Positions 18,419 through 26,875 of a stretch of DNA of 49,648 nt are shown one piece after another; position 1 is the first letter of the stretch, and every line of letters starts with the position of its first letter. A program made the position numbers and the translations under genes. The stretch comes from Sebaldella sp. (GTDB lineage: Bacteria > Fusobacteriota > Fusobacteriia > Fusobacteriales > Leptotrichiaceae): contig JAGOZX010000013.1 of NCBI GenBank assembly GCA_018058425.1, positions 1 through 49,648 of the forward strand. The letters are read 5' to 3'. The notes below the pieces were generated by a model that saw only the letters and a program-made list of their open reading frames with translations, was not told the DNA's origin and ran no database searches.

Positions 18419-19105
18419 ATGAAAATTAATACAAAATTTCACTTTAATTTTTCTAATATCTTTAATAAAAACATCAAGTCTCTTTCTAAACACGCTCACT
18501 CTTATTTTGATGAGCATATTAAGAATTTTGATCTTTTTATTTCAGAAAAGCAAGAATGGCTCACTCAAAGAAAGGATATAAAATTAAATTTTGATATCCC
18601 ATGTGTTTTAAATATAAATAAAAACATTAAATCTTTGTCGAAATATGCACATTCTTATTTTGATGTTCATATAAAAAATATTGGAATTCCACATATTTTA
18701 GGTATAAAGTCTTTCTCTCAAGATGCCTATTCTTATTTTGAGGAATATATTAAAAGTGTTGATTCATTTATTTCAGAAAAGCATGAATGGTTTATGCAAA
18801 AAAGAGAAGAAATTACTAATTATATAAAACAAAATGATTATTTAAATATTAATAATAAAATCAATTTTTCAAAAGATTTAATTTTTAACAATAAACATGT
18901 AAAATTGTTTCTAAATAAAATAGAAACTACTAGCTTTACCGAAAATTATTCTAATTTTCCTTTAGCCTTTTTTATTGAATCTATGAAAAAATTATTAGAA
19001 CTTATAAAACTTTCAAGACTAGCATCTTTATTCAAAAGGAAGTTCTATTCTTCATATCTTTCACAGATAAAGGTAGTTAGAGCTCCTCCTTTAGCAAATA
19101 GTTAA
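18419..19105 (+). CDS. Three-repeat protein of unknown function, putatively SOS-controlled
   Basis: 228 residues, no signal peptide, no clear membrane segment, basic and rich in aromatic residues. Three internal repeats: residues about 16-51, 67-95 and 96-129, sharing IKSxSxxAxSYFxxxIK. Repeats 1 and 3 also share FISEKxEW followed by QR/KR. The C-terminal third is a separate helical basic part (LELIKLSRLASLFKRKF) ending in VVRAPPLANS. It is transcribed from a consensus promoter with a LexA-type palindrome in the leader, with GAAGGT eight bases before the ATG. The next gene, a nitronate monooxygenase homolog, starts 30 bases after the stop and may be co-transcribed. I recognise no family. Possible roles are a division or replication checkpoint factor, or a toxin. 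Confidence 0.75.
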   Translation: MKINTKFHFNFSNIFNKNIKSLSKHAHSYFDEHIKNFDLFISEKQEWLTQRKDIKLNFDIPCVLNINKNIKSLSKYAHSYFDVHIKNIGIPHILGIKSFSQDAYSYFEEYIKSVDSFISEKHEWFMQKREEITNYIKQNDYLNINNKINFSKDLIFNNKHVKLFLNKIETTSFTENYSNFPLAFFIESMKKLLELIKLSRLASLFKRKFYSSYLSQIKVVRAPPLANS

Positions 19106-19135
19106 TAAGAAAATCATTAATTTGTAGGAGGAAAG

Positions 19136-20221
19136 ATGAAAGGAATTTACATAGGAAAACATTATATAGAAGTACCAATTATTCAAGGTGGTATGGGTGT
19201 AGGAGTCAGCTTAGATCAGTTGGCAGGTACTGTTTCGTCATACGGAGCATTAGGAACTGTTAGTTCTATTTGTACAGGATATTATAAAAACATGCAATTT
19301 ATAGATAAAGCTGTTGAGGGAAGACCATTAGGTACTGAAAATGCATACTCAACAAAGGCTTTAAATGAAATATTTAAAAACGCTAGAAAAATTTGTGGGG
19401 ATAAACCACTTGCTTGTAATATTTTACATGCAATAAATGATTATCAACGTGTAGTAAAAGATGCTGTTAAGGCTGGAGCGAATATCATAGTAACAGGAGC
19501 TGGATTACCATTAGATTTACCTTCATTGGTTGCAGATTATCCAGATGTAGCTATTATTCCAATAGTTTCATCTGATAGAGCCCTTAGAATCATTGCAAAA
19601 AAATGGATGCAGTCATCTGGCAGACTTCCAGATGCAGTCATAGTAGAAGGACCTAAAAGTGGTGGTCACCAAGGTGCTAAAAAAGAAGAACTGTTTTCAC
19701 CTGAACATCAATTGGAAGTTATACTTCCAAAAGTAGTTGCTGAGCGTGATAAACTAGGTGATTTCCCAGTAATAGCTGCTGGTGGAATTTTTGATAAAGA
19801 GGATATTGAAAAAATGATGGCTTTAGGTGCTGATGCAGTACAATTAGGAACAAGATTTATTGCTACCCCTGAATGTGATGCTAGTGATGCTTTCAAAAAA
19901 ATACTATTAGATTCTAAAGAAGAAGATATGATGATTGTTAGTTCACCAGTTGGTTATCCTGGACGTGCTATAAGAACACATCTTGTAGAGAATTTAAAAC
20001 CTGGTGAAACACCAATAAAATGTATTAGTAACTGTATATTTCCATGTAATAAAGGAGAAGGGGCAAGAAAAGTTGGATATTGTATAGCCGATGCTTTAGG
20101 AGATTCTTACTTAGGAAGAACTGAAACTGGATTATTCTTCTCTGGAGCAAATGGATATAGAGTAAATAAAATGATGTCTGTAAAAGAGTTACTAGATGAA
20201 CTTATAAATGGCGTAAAATAA
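19136..20221 (+). CDS. Nitronate monooxygenase-like flavoprotein (NPD/FabK family)
   Basis: FMN-dependent TIM-barrel enzyme of the 2-nitropropane dioxygenase family. Members oxidise nitronates or act as enoyl-ACP reductases (FabK). 361 residues. Motifs: VPIIQGGMGVGVSLDQLAG (FMN), ANIIVTGAGLPLDL, VEGPKSGGHQG (catalytic His-bearing loop), VIAAGGIFDKEDI and LGADAVQLGTRFIATPEC (phosphate binding). A Cys-rich insert CISNCIFPCNKGEG lies near residue 300 and is common in anaerobe homologs. The ribosome binding site is GTAGGAGG. It follows the repeat protein by 30 bases and ends at a strong bidirectional terminator. Confidence 0.88.
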   Translation: MKGIYIGKHYIEVPIIQGGMGVGVSLDQLAGTVSSYGALGTVSSICTGYYKNMQFIDKAVEGRPLGTENAYSTKALNEIFKNARKICGDKPLACNILHAINDYQRVVKDAVKAGANIIVTGAGLPLDLPSLVADYPDVAIIPIVSSDRALRIIAKKWMQSSGRLPDAVIVEGPKSGGHQGAKKEELFSPEHQLEVILPKVVAERDKLGDFPVIAAGGIFDKEDIEKMMALGADAVQLGTRFIATPECDASDAFKKILLDSKEEDMMIVSSPVGYPGRAIRTHLVENLKPGETPIKCISNCIFPCNKGEGARKVGYCIADALGDSYLGRTETGLFFSGANGYRVNKMMSVKELLDELINGVK

Positions 20222-20235
20222 TAAATAAAAACAGT

Positions 20236-20284
20236 AAAAATCTCCCTGAAGATCAGAAATTTCTGTCTTCAGAGAGATTTTTTT
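20236..20284. terminator. Bidirectional terminator between the flavoprotein and CLC genes
   Basis: Long stem, AAAATCTCCCTGAAGA and CAG pairing with CTG and TCTTCAGAGAGATTTT, T-rich on both strands. It serves the two convergent genes. Confidence 0.9.
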
Positions 20285-20309
20285 AATTCTAATAGAAAGC
20301 TTACTTTTC

Positions 20310-21569
20310 TTACTGTAATTCTCCTAGTTTCTTCCCTCTATCCTTAAAAAATGTAAAATGCTTCTCTTCACCTATAACTTGTGAGTCATAAATTCCAGAA
20401 TGACCAGAAAATAAATAAGCTACAATACATGCTATAGCAGCATAAATCCCTACTTCCTTTCCAAACAACTCTATTGCCATTACTGTACAAGCTATAGGAG
20501 TATTTGAAGCAGCAGCAAAAACTCCAACAAATCCCATACCAGATAGTAAAGACATAGGTAGATTTATTATTTTAGAAAGTGTATTTCCTAAAGTTGATCC
20601 GATAAAAAATAAACATGTGACTTCTCCACCTTTAAATCCAGATCCTAAAGTTACTGCAGTAAAAATTATTTTAAATAAAAAATCATAAACAGGCTGTTGA
20701 CTTGAAAAACTACTCATTATAGTCTCTAAACCTAATCCATTGTATTTATAAGTTCCAAGTGCCTTAGTCAGCAATATAATTATTATTCCGCCTATAATAG
20801 CATGATAGGGCTGAAATTTTATATATTTCGATAAAGTAGTTTTTACTAGTTTTATGCTTATTGAAAATAATTTGCCTGCTAAGCCAAAGCATATTCCAGC
20901 TACGCAAGCTAATAAAATATTTTTTATGGTTAACTCTGGAAAATTAGTTATTATATATTTGGAATGACTCACTCCCCACCAGTGTTGTGTAACCATATCT
21001 GCTATTATTGATGAAAGAAAAGCAGGAATCAACGACTCATATCTTATCTTTCCCATTAAAAATACTTCCAGTCCAAATATTCCACCAGCAAGCGGTGTCC
21101 CAAAAACAGAACCAAATCCAGCTGCCATTCCTGCAATTAATATTGTTTTTCTATCTGATTTATTAAAATGAAATATATGTGTTAATTGATCTGAAATAGA
21201 AGCTCCAATCTGTACAGCAGTCCCTTCTCTTCCAGCAGAGCCTCCAAATAAATGAGTTACAATTGTTCCTATTAAAATCATAGGTGCCATTCTCAACCTT
21301 ATTATATTTTTTGGCTTATGTATTTCATCCAGTATTAAATTATTTCCCTTTTGTACATCTTGTCCATAAAAATGATATATAAGAGCTACTAGAAATCCTC
21401 CTACTGGTAGAAAATATAATAAATAAGGATTATTTTCCCTTGTACTAGTTGCCCAATCTAATAGTTTTAAAAATACAGCTGATACACTTCCTAATAAAAC
21501 TCCAATAACTATGGATAAGCCTAACCACTTTAATAAATATATTAATAATAAACTTTTTGATCGTTTCAT
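20310..21569 (-). CDS. CLC-F-type fluoride/proton antiporter
   Basis: Inner-membrane CLC transporter predicted to expel fluoride in exchange for protons. 419 residues, about ten or more membrane helices. The gating-glutamate motif reads GSAGREGT (residues 110-117) instead of the GREGP of chloride CLCs, and KGNNLILDEIH (about 74-84) replaces the usual GSGIP region. Both changes mark the fluoride-selective CLC-F branch. MAAGFGSVFGTPLAGGIFGLE and GSGFKGGEVTCLFFIG are the conserved core helices. It lies 15 bases after a NUDIX gene, and the pair is preceded by a fluoride riboswitch, which independently supports the substrate. Confidence 0.92.
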   Translation of the reverse strand: MKRSKSLLLIYLLKWLGLSIVIGVLLGSVSAVFLKLLDWATSTRENNPYLLYFLPVGGFLVALIYHFYGQDVQKGNNLILDEIHKPKNIIRLRMAPMILIGTIVTHLFGGSAGREGTAVQIGASISDQLTHIFHFNKSDRKTILIAGMAAGFGSVFGTPLAGGIFGLEVFLMGKIRYESLIPAFLSSIIADMVTQHWWGVSHSKYIITNFPELTIKNILLACVAGICFGLAGKLFSISIKLVKTTLSKYIKFQPYHAIIGGIIIILLTKALGTYKYNGLGLETIMSSFSSQQPVYDFLFKIIFTAVTLGSGFKGGEVTCLFFIGSTLGNTLSKIINLPMSLLSGMGFVGVFAAASNTPIACTVMAIELFGKEVGIYAAIACIVAYLFSGHSGIYDSQVIGEEKHFTFFKDRGKKLGELQ

Positions 21570-21584
21570 AAATTACTCCTATTT

Positions 21585-22112
21585 TTATTTTATAAATAAA
21601 CAATACATTAATGCTGTGAGCGTTAACCCATCTTTTATTTCATTTGTCTTTATCATCTTTAATACTTCTTCTTTTTTAAACCACTTTACTTCTGCTATTT
21701 CATTAGTGTCAAAGTCTTGCTTTTCATTTTCTCTATCTAATTTTGCTTTTAACACATGAAATTTTAATTTATTACTTCCACTTGCGGGATAATATGAAAT
21801 TAAATGCTCTAAATCTTTTATATGAAAACCTGTCTCTTCTAGAACTTCTCTTGCTCCAGTATCCATAATATCTTCGCTTTTTTCGGCACCTCCAGCAGGT
21901 GTTTCCCATTCTACACTATTAGTTAGATATCTATAGGCCTTCACAAATAATATTTCTTCTTTCTCATTTTCTACTACTACTGTTACACCTTCTCTATGAT
22001 GACTAACTACATGAAAACTATCTATTATACTTCCATCTTTTAATTCTACTTTATCCAAGTGTAAATCCAGCCAATTACTCTCATATACTGTTTTTCTCCC
22101 AAGTTTTTTCAT
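21585..22112 (-). CDS. NUDIX hydrolase (ADP-ribose pyrophosphatase-like)
   Basis: Hydrolyses a nucleoside diphosphate linked to another moiety, probably ADP-ribose by resemblance to NudF. 175 residues. The NUDIX box GX5EX7REUXEEXGU is complete: GGAEKSEDIMDTGAREVLEETGF (residues about 75-97), with VEWETPAGG before it and LISYYPASGSNKLKFHVLKA after. It is the first gene behind the fluoride riboswitch and 15 bases ahead of the CLC-F gene, so it should be fluoride-inducible. This is an unusual place for a NUDIX enzyme. Confidence 0.9.
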   Translation of the reverse strand: MKKLGRKTVYESNWLDLHLDKVELKDGSIIDSFHVVSHHREGVTVVVENEKEEILFVKAYRYLTNSVEWETPAGGAEKSEDIMDTGAREVLEETGFHIKDLEHLISYYPASGSNKLKFHVLKAKLDRENEKQDFDTNEIAEVKWFKKEEVLKMIKTNEIKDGLTLTALMYCLFIK

Positions 22113-22149
22113 GATATTCCCTTTCTTATTATAAGATTATTTAAACTTA

Positions 22150-22241
22150 TTAAAAAAAGCTTCCACAATAAAAAAATTACTGTAGAAGCTATTAACATTT
22201 ATGTGGTTTTGGATATAATCCAAGGAGAGCTTCATCTCCTA
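22150..22241 (-). promoter_or_regulatory. Fluoride (crcB) riboswitch with transcription terminator
   Basis: On the minus strand: GGAGATGAAGCTCTCC (hairpin with conserved GAUG loop), a TTGGAT/ATCCAA helix followed by AACC, then TAGCTTCTACAG. The loop GAAGCT pairs with AGCTTC to form the pseudoknot diagnostic of fluoride aptamers. The same AGCTTC can instead pair with GAAGCT at 22158-22163, giving a terminator stem followed by seven T. Fluoride binding would hold the pseudoknot and prevent termination (ON switch), allowing expression of the NUDIX and CLC-F genes. Confidence 0.9.
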
Positions 22242-22251
22242 TTTTTATTTA

Positions 22252-22280
22252 ATTTTATATTATTTTTATTAAAATTACAA
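22252..22280 (-). promoter_or_regulatory. Promoter of the fluoride operon
   Basis: TTGTAA (22275-22280), 17 bases, TAAAAT (22252-22257). The start would fall near 22245, a few bases before the aptamer, as expected for a riboswitch. Confidence 0.65.
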
Positions 22281-22299
22281 GTAAAAAGTATTATAATTG

Positions 22300-23358
22300 T
22301 TATTTTATCATCAACAATTCTTTACTTGTTTTGTTTAATATCTCACAACCATCTTTTTTCACTATTATATCATCTTCTATTCTAACTCCGCTGTATCCTT
22401 CAATATAAATTCCCGGCTCTATTGTAATAAGCATATTTTCTTCTAGAACTATATCTCCAAGTGGTGAAACTGTTGGTGCTTCATGTATTTCCAAACCTAT
22501 ACCGTGACCTAAACCATGCCCAAAATTATCTCCATAACCTTTATCTGCTATATAATCTCTTGCTATTTTATCTAAATCACTACCTTTAATTCCTGCCTTT
22601 ACATGTTTTATTGCAAGTAAATTAGCCTCTAGTACTATATTATATATTTCTTTTTGCTTATCCTCTATTTTATCCCCTACAAAAAATGTTCTTGTCATAT
22701 CTGAAACATAACCATTGTAGTACGCTCCAAAATCCACTGTTACCAGTTCATTATTTCCAATTTTCTTATCTGATGCTACCCCATGTGGAAGTGCTGATCT
22801 ATATCCACTTGCTACAATTGTATTAAAAGATCTATCTTCTGCTCCTAATTTTCTCTGTATATATTCTAAATGGGCAGCAACTTCTTTTTCACTTATTCCT
22901 ACTTTTACTATTTTAATAGTCTCTTCAAAAGCTATGTCAGATACCTCTATTGCTTTTTTTATATTTTCTATTTCAAAATCTTTTTTTATAAGTCTTTGAT
23001 TTGAAAGAATACTTCCTAACTGTACTAACTCTACTTTAAATAGCTCTTCTATTTTTTTATAATAACTAAAAGTCATATTTAAATCTTCAAATCCTAATTT
23101 TTTTATTCCAAATTTATCTATTAGTTCTTTTACTTTATCTAATGAGTTTCTTCCTACTTCCACAAAAGTAAAACCATTTGCCTCTACTTGTTTAGCTCCT
23201 TGTTCTTTGTATCTAAAATCTGAAAAGAAAAAATTACCTTCCTTTGTAGCTAAAGCTATCCCTGTTGTCCCTGTAAATCCTGTAAAGTATCTTAGGTTAT
23301 ACATATCTGTTATAAATACTGCATCAATATTTGAACTTTCTATTATCTTATTTAACAT
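22300..23358 (-). CDS. Xaa-Pro aminopeptidase (M24B family)
   Basis: Dinuclear metal peptidase removing an N-terminal residue before proline, cytosolic. 352 residues: creatinase-like N-terminal domain (about 1-125) and pita-bread catalytic domain (about 130-350). Metal ligands are visible in TVDFGAYYNGYVSDMTRTF (two Asp), NFGHGLGHGIGLEIHEAP (His), ITIEPGIYIEG (Glu) and GVRIEDDIIV (Glu). The SALPHGVASD motif is typical. A TTTTTCCTCC-type ribosome binding site precedes the ATG. No separate terminator is seen before the fluoride promoter, which overlaps its 3' end region. Confidence 0.93.
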   Translation of the reverse strand: MLNKIIESSNIDAVFITDMYNLRYFTGFTGTTGIALATKEGNFFFSDFRYKEQGAKQVEANGFTFVEVGRNSLDKVKELIDKFGIKKLGFEDLNMTFSYYKKIEELFKVELVQLGSILSNQRLIKKDFEIENIKKAIEVSDIAFEETIKIVKVGISEKEVAAHLEYIQRKLGAEDRSFNTIVASGYRSALPHGVASDKKIGNNELVTVDFGAYYNGYVSDMTRTFFVGDKIEDKQKEIYNIVLEANLLAIKHVKAGIKGSDLDKIARDYIADKGYGDNFGHGLGHGIGLEIHEAPTVSPLGDIVLEENMLITIEPGIYIEGYSGVRIEDDIIVKKDGCEILNKTSKELLMIK

Positions 23359-23426
23359 TTTTCCTCCTATATTCTGACTTTATTTTCATTATATCACAAA
23401 ATAAATAAAGTTATAACTGACTTTAA

Positions 23427-23470
23427 TAAAAAAATACTGTAATCTCCATTTTAAAATCACAGTATTTTTT
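23427..23470 (-). terminator. Terminator after ilvE
   Basis: AAAATACTGT/ACAGTATTTT arms with an 18-base loop and T-runs on both sides, six bases after the stop codon of the aminotransferase gene. Confidence 0.8.
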
Positions 23471-23475
23471 AACTT

Positions 23476-24414
23476 TTAAAAGATTTCCAACCAATCCTTT
23501 GATTTCTCATGTTCTCCATTTATGACTTTTTCAAACTCTCCTTGTAAAAATTCACAGAATTTTCCTGCTTTTGGTTTTTCAGCATAGTTTGGAGATCCTA
23601 TTATTCTTCCATCTAGTGATTCTGCATAAACTACCTTCATTGCAGTACCAGTTACCAGTAACTCATCAGCAGAAAAAACCATTGATCTATCTATTCTCTG
23701 TCTCTCTATGTTATACCCAGCATTCTCTAATAATTCTACTACAGTTCTTATAGTAATTCCCTCTAATGCTGCAGCACCAGTATCTGGAATTATTAATCTC
23801 CCTCTATAAACTAGTAAAATATTAGCTACTGCTGCTTCTACTACATTTCCATTGTCATCTAACATTAGTGCCTCATCATATCCATTTCTTATCGCATCAC
23901 TTGTTGCTAAAAAAGAATTTATATACGCTCCTCCTGCTTTTGCCTTAGTTGGAATTGCTGCATCATTATATTTTCTGTATGTAGAACTCATAAATCTAAT
24001 TCCACCATCAAATTTCACATAATCATCCATTTTGAGAAAATAAATGGCTAAATCAAATTCTAACCCTGGCTTTTTTGGTGCTATTCTTGGTGTATCACAA
24101 AATATAAATGGTCTTATGTAAAAGTCACCTTTTACTTCATTTTTCTTTATTAATTCACCCATAACATTCTTAAAATCTTCATATTCGATATAATATTCAA
24201 AACCTAACATTTTAGATGCATTCATAAGTCTTTCATGATGCTCCTTAAGTCTAAAAATAGAAATTTTACCATTTCTATAATATCCTCTAATACCTCCAAA
24301 TGCAAGGGTCCCATATTGTAAACTATTTGCAGCTATACTTACTTGTGCTTTTTCAAACTCTACTATATTTTTTTTAAAATATGCATATTTCATAAAATCT
24401 GCTGTTTCTGCCAT
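23476..24414 (-). CDS. ilvE: Branched-chain amino acid aminotransferase-like enzyme
   Basis: PLP fold-type IV aminotransferase transferring amino groups between Leu/Ile/Val and 2-oxoglutarate. 312 residues. Family features: SLQYGTLAFGGIRGYY near the N-terminus, the PLP Lys in IPTKAKAGGAYINSFLA, EALMLDDNGNVVEAAVANIL (Glu that contacts the PLP ring) and GTAMKVVYAESLDGRII. The fold-type IV family also includes D-amino acid aminotransferase and aminodeoxychorismate lyase, but this pattern fits IlvE best. A perfect AGGAGG site fixes the start. The rest of the branched-chain pathway is not in the window. Confidence 0.87.
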   Translation of the reverse strand: MAETADFMKYAYFKKNIVEFEKAQVSIAANSLQYGTLAFGGIRGYYRNGKISIFRLKEHHERLMNASKMLGFEYYIEYEDFKNVMGELIKKNEVKGDFYIRPFIFCDTPRIAPKKPGLEFDLAIYFLKMDDYVKFDGGIRFMSSTYRKYNDAAIPTKAKAGGAYINSFLATSDAIRNGYDEALMLDDNGNVVEAAVANILLVYRGRLIIPDTGAAALEGITIRTVVELLENAGYNIERQRIDRSMVFSADELLVTGTAMKVVYAESLDGRIIGSPNYAEKPKAGKFCEFLQGEFEKVINGEHEKSKDWLEIF

Positions 24415-24510
24415 TATTATAACCTCCTAAATTTCATCTTCTAATTATATACTATCATAATAGCAATCTATTAGTAAAATTAATAGAAAATATTTTACCA
24501 TATAAATTTC

Positions 24511-25458
24511 TTATTCTTGAATAGAACTACTTAATAACTTCTCTACTATATTCTTCCCTTTTAATAATATAAGCCAATCTTCTGGAATAGAATCATATCC
24601 ATAATAAAGTCCAGCTATTCCACCTGCAATAGCTGCCACAGTATCCGTATCATTTCCTAATAATACAGAATTTATTATTACATCTTTATAATTATCCTGA
24701 TCAAATAAAATATCTCTTACACTTCTTAAAGTATCAAGTACATAACCTGTTCCTTTTCCTTTTATATTATAATCCCTTGGCCTAAGCCTTTCTTCTAAGT
24801 AATATAAATATTCTTTATAGTCTTTATTTTCTTCATAGATTTTTTTTAGTAAATCTGATGTATTTTCAAAAGCTTTTTTTATATCATTTATTGTTACTAT
24901 TTCTCTTATCCATAAGCAATAAAAAGCGCAACATATCTGTGGTATTATGTCTCCATGAGTAATTAATGACTGATTATGTGCGTCTTCCACCAACTTCTCA
25001 TCATCATCATATTCTCCAAATAAAGCAAGTGGCAATACCCTCATAAGTGAGCCGTTTCCTCTACCATTTCTAACTACCAGCCCTGAGGTTAAAGGATTCT
25101 TTGTTTTTCTGTATTCTAATAAAGATTTTTCTGTTTGCACTCCTATATCAAATACTTTCTGATTTACTGCCATATAACCTTTTTCATACCATGCCAGTAA
25201 TTTCTTTGCTAAATTATTTATATTAAAATTTCTGCATTCTAAGACACTTGCCAGTACACAAAGCATTTGTGCCCCATCATCAGACCATGTTCCTGGTTTT
25301 ACTTCTTTGTGTGATCTATTAAACTTTTTAGGCGGAATCATATCTATTACTTCTAATCTCTTTAATTTTTCAGAAGGATAAAATTCATATGGAACTCCCA
25401 CTGCATCCCCAATTAAAAAACCATATACCGCACCTTTTTTCTTCTCATAACTTACCAT
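24511..25458 (-). CDS. ADP-ribosylglycohydrolase family protein
   Basis: Dinuclear Mg enzyme of the DraG/ARH family. Members remove ADP-ribose from proteins, nucleic acids or small molecules. About 315 residues. Seen are GAVYGFLIGDAVGVPYEF at the N-terminus, the metal-binding GTWSDDGAQML, GNGSLMRVLPLALF, SLITHGDIIPQICCAF and the C-terminal NDTDTVAAIAGGIAGLYYG. All metal-ligand Asp/Thr positions are present. The longest frame begins at 25464, but AGGGAG sits two bases from that ATG, so M3 (25458) is preferred. No ADP-ribosyltransferase lies nearby. The natural target is unknown. Confidence 0.88.
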   Translation of the reverse strand: MVSYEKKKGAVYGFLIGDAVGVPYEFYPSEKLKRLEVIDMIPPKKFNRSHKEVKPGTWSDDGAQMLCVLASVLECRNFNINNLAKKLLAWYEKGYMAVNQKVFDIGVQTEKSLLEYRKTKNPLTSGLVVRNGRGNGSLMRVLPLALFGEYDDDEKLVEDAHNQSLITHGDIIPQICCAFYCLWIREIVTINDIKKAFENTSDLLKKIYEENKDYKEYLYYLEERLRPRDYNIKGKGTGYVLDTLRSVRDILFDQDNYKDVIINSVLLGNDTDTVAAIAGGIAGLYYGYDSIPEDWLILLKGKNIVEKLLSSSIQE

Positions 25459-25540
25459 CTGCATAACTCCCTATATTTTATTATATGAATATTTTTCTAT
25501 ATATTCACTAGTTTTCTACTATTATAAAATATTTAATGCA

Positions 25541-25566
25541 AAAAATTAGTATCACTAGGATACTAT
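25541..25566 (-). terminator. Probable terminator downstream of mnmA
   Basis: AGTATC/GATACT arms with a 5-base loop, the minus strand continuing AATTTTTTG, about 190 bases past the mnmA stop. The rest of the 25459-25756 gap is very AT-rich with no gene visible. Confidence 0.5.
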
Positions 25567-25756
25567 TTTAAAAAATATTACTAATCTATACTAAAATGAA
25601 AATTTCTCTTAAATAAACCAAAAAAATACAATAATTAGCTTTATTTTTGAAAAAACACAATATTTTATATAATATACGTACTATTATAACAAATATAAAT
25701 AAAAAATAAAATGTTTTAATAAATTATTTGAAAATTTCAAAAAATAACCACAAACT

Positions 25757-26812
25757 TTAAATAAACCTTATTTCTCCTCCACCAAATAGTATATTTTCCG
25801 AATAAAATACAATATGCTGCCCTATTGAATTCTCAGCATTTTTTTCTAAAAATTGAAAATATAATCTATTTTCTGATAAAATTAGTTTTCCTTCTAATCC
25901 CTTACTTGAAAACCTTGGTCGTGCTATAACATATTTCCCTAAAACACTTTCTATATCAATATGAAACTTATAATTAATAATTTCAACTTTATCTCTTTGT
26001 AAATCATCAAAGTCTCCTAAAATTATTTCATTCTTCTCTGGAATAATTTCAGTAACAAAATACATTTTCCCCAAGTTCAGTCCTAGGCCTCTTCTTTGAC
26101 CAATTGTGTATAATTGATATCCTTCATGTCTTCCCAATACTTTCCTATCTTTATCTAAAAAATCTCCCTCTTGTACTTTGCTCCCCAATTGTTTTTTTAA
26201 AAATATTTCATATCCTTCTGGAGCAAAACATATTCCTTGACTGTCAGGTTTCGAAAATATTTTTATACCTTCTTCTTTAGCTATTTCACGAACTATATTT
26301 TTTTTATATTCTGATAAAGGAAACAACATTCTTTCTAACACACTTGAATCTAGACGATAAAGCATATATATCTGGTCTTTTTGATTATTTTTATCCCATA
26401 AAAGAAGGTTTTCTGAAGTTTTAGATGAGTAATGTCCTGTAGCTATATACTTTATTCCCATTTTATCTGCTATTTCAATCAACTTTTTAATTTTAATTTT
26501 TTCATCACATATTACACATGGTGATGGTGTCTTTCCCTCATCATATGTTTTTATGAAATATTCCATAACTTCTTTTTGAAAATCCTCAGCAACATTAAAA
26601 GTATAGTGTGGAATTTCTAATTGATTACACACATTTTTAGCATCATTTATATCATCTAATGAACAACATGTCTTTCCTTGACTTTCTGATAATTCATCTG
26701 GTAGATGTTTTAAGGTAACTCCAATTACTTCAAATCCTTTTTTTTGTAAAAGAAGAGCGGCAACAGAACTATCTATGCCGCCACTCATTCCTACTATAAC
26801 TTTTTTTCCCAT
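25757..26812 (-). CDS. mnmA: tRNA 2-thiouridylase MnmA
   Basis: ATP-dependent thiolase making s2U34 in Lys, Glu and Gln tRNAs. 351 residues. PP-loop IVGMSGGIDSSVAALLL-type motif at the N-terminus, first catalytic Cys in TPSPCVICDEKIK, second Cys in SKPDSQGICFAPEGY, then QRRGLGLNLGKMYFV and a C-terminal beta barrel. An extra GKTCCSLDDINDAKNVC segment with vicinal cysteines sits near residue 48, as in many anaerobe homologs. The start is 3' of leuS in the same direction, with a 63-base gap. Confidence 0.95.
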   Translation of the reverse strand: MGKKVIVGMSGGIDSSVAALLLQKKGFEVIGVTLKHLPDELSESQGKTCCSLDDINDAKNVCNQLEIPHYTFNVAEDFQKEVMEYFIKTYDEGKTPSPCVICDEKIKIKKLIEIADKMGIKYIATGHYSSKTSENLLLWDKNNQKDQIYMLYRLDSSVLERMLFPLSEYKKNIVREIAKEEGIKIFSKPDSQGICFAPEGYEIFLKKQLGSKVQEGDFLDKDRKVLGRHEGYQLYTIGQRRGLGLNLGKMYFVTEIIPEKNEIILGDFDDLQRDKVEIINYKFHIDIESVLGKYVIARPRFSSKGLEGKLILSENRLYFQFLEKNAENSIGQHIVFYSENILFGGGEIRFI

Positions 26813-26875
26813 TATATTTTCCTATCTTGTATAAAAACTGTAATAATAGGATTTTTCAATAAATCTTCCTAGTAT

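Noticed and set aside
22150..22192. Simple terminator for the Xaa-Pro peptidase gene
   Set aside because: The strand and the competing pseudoknot show it is the expression-platform terminator of the fluoride riboswitch reading into the NUDIX gene, though it may also stop peptidase transcripts.
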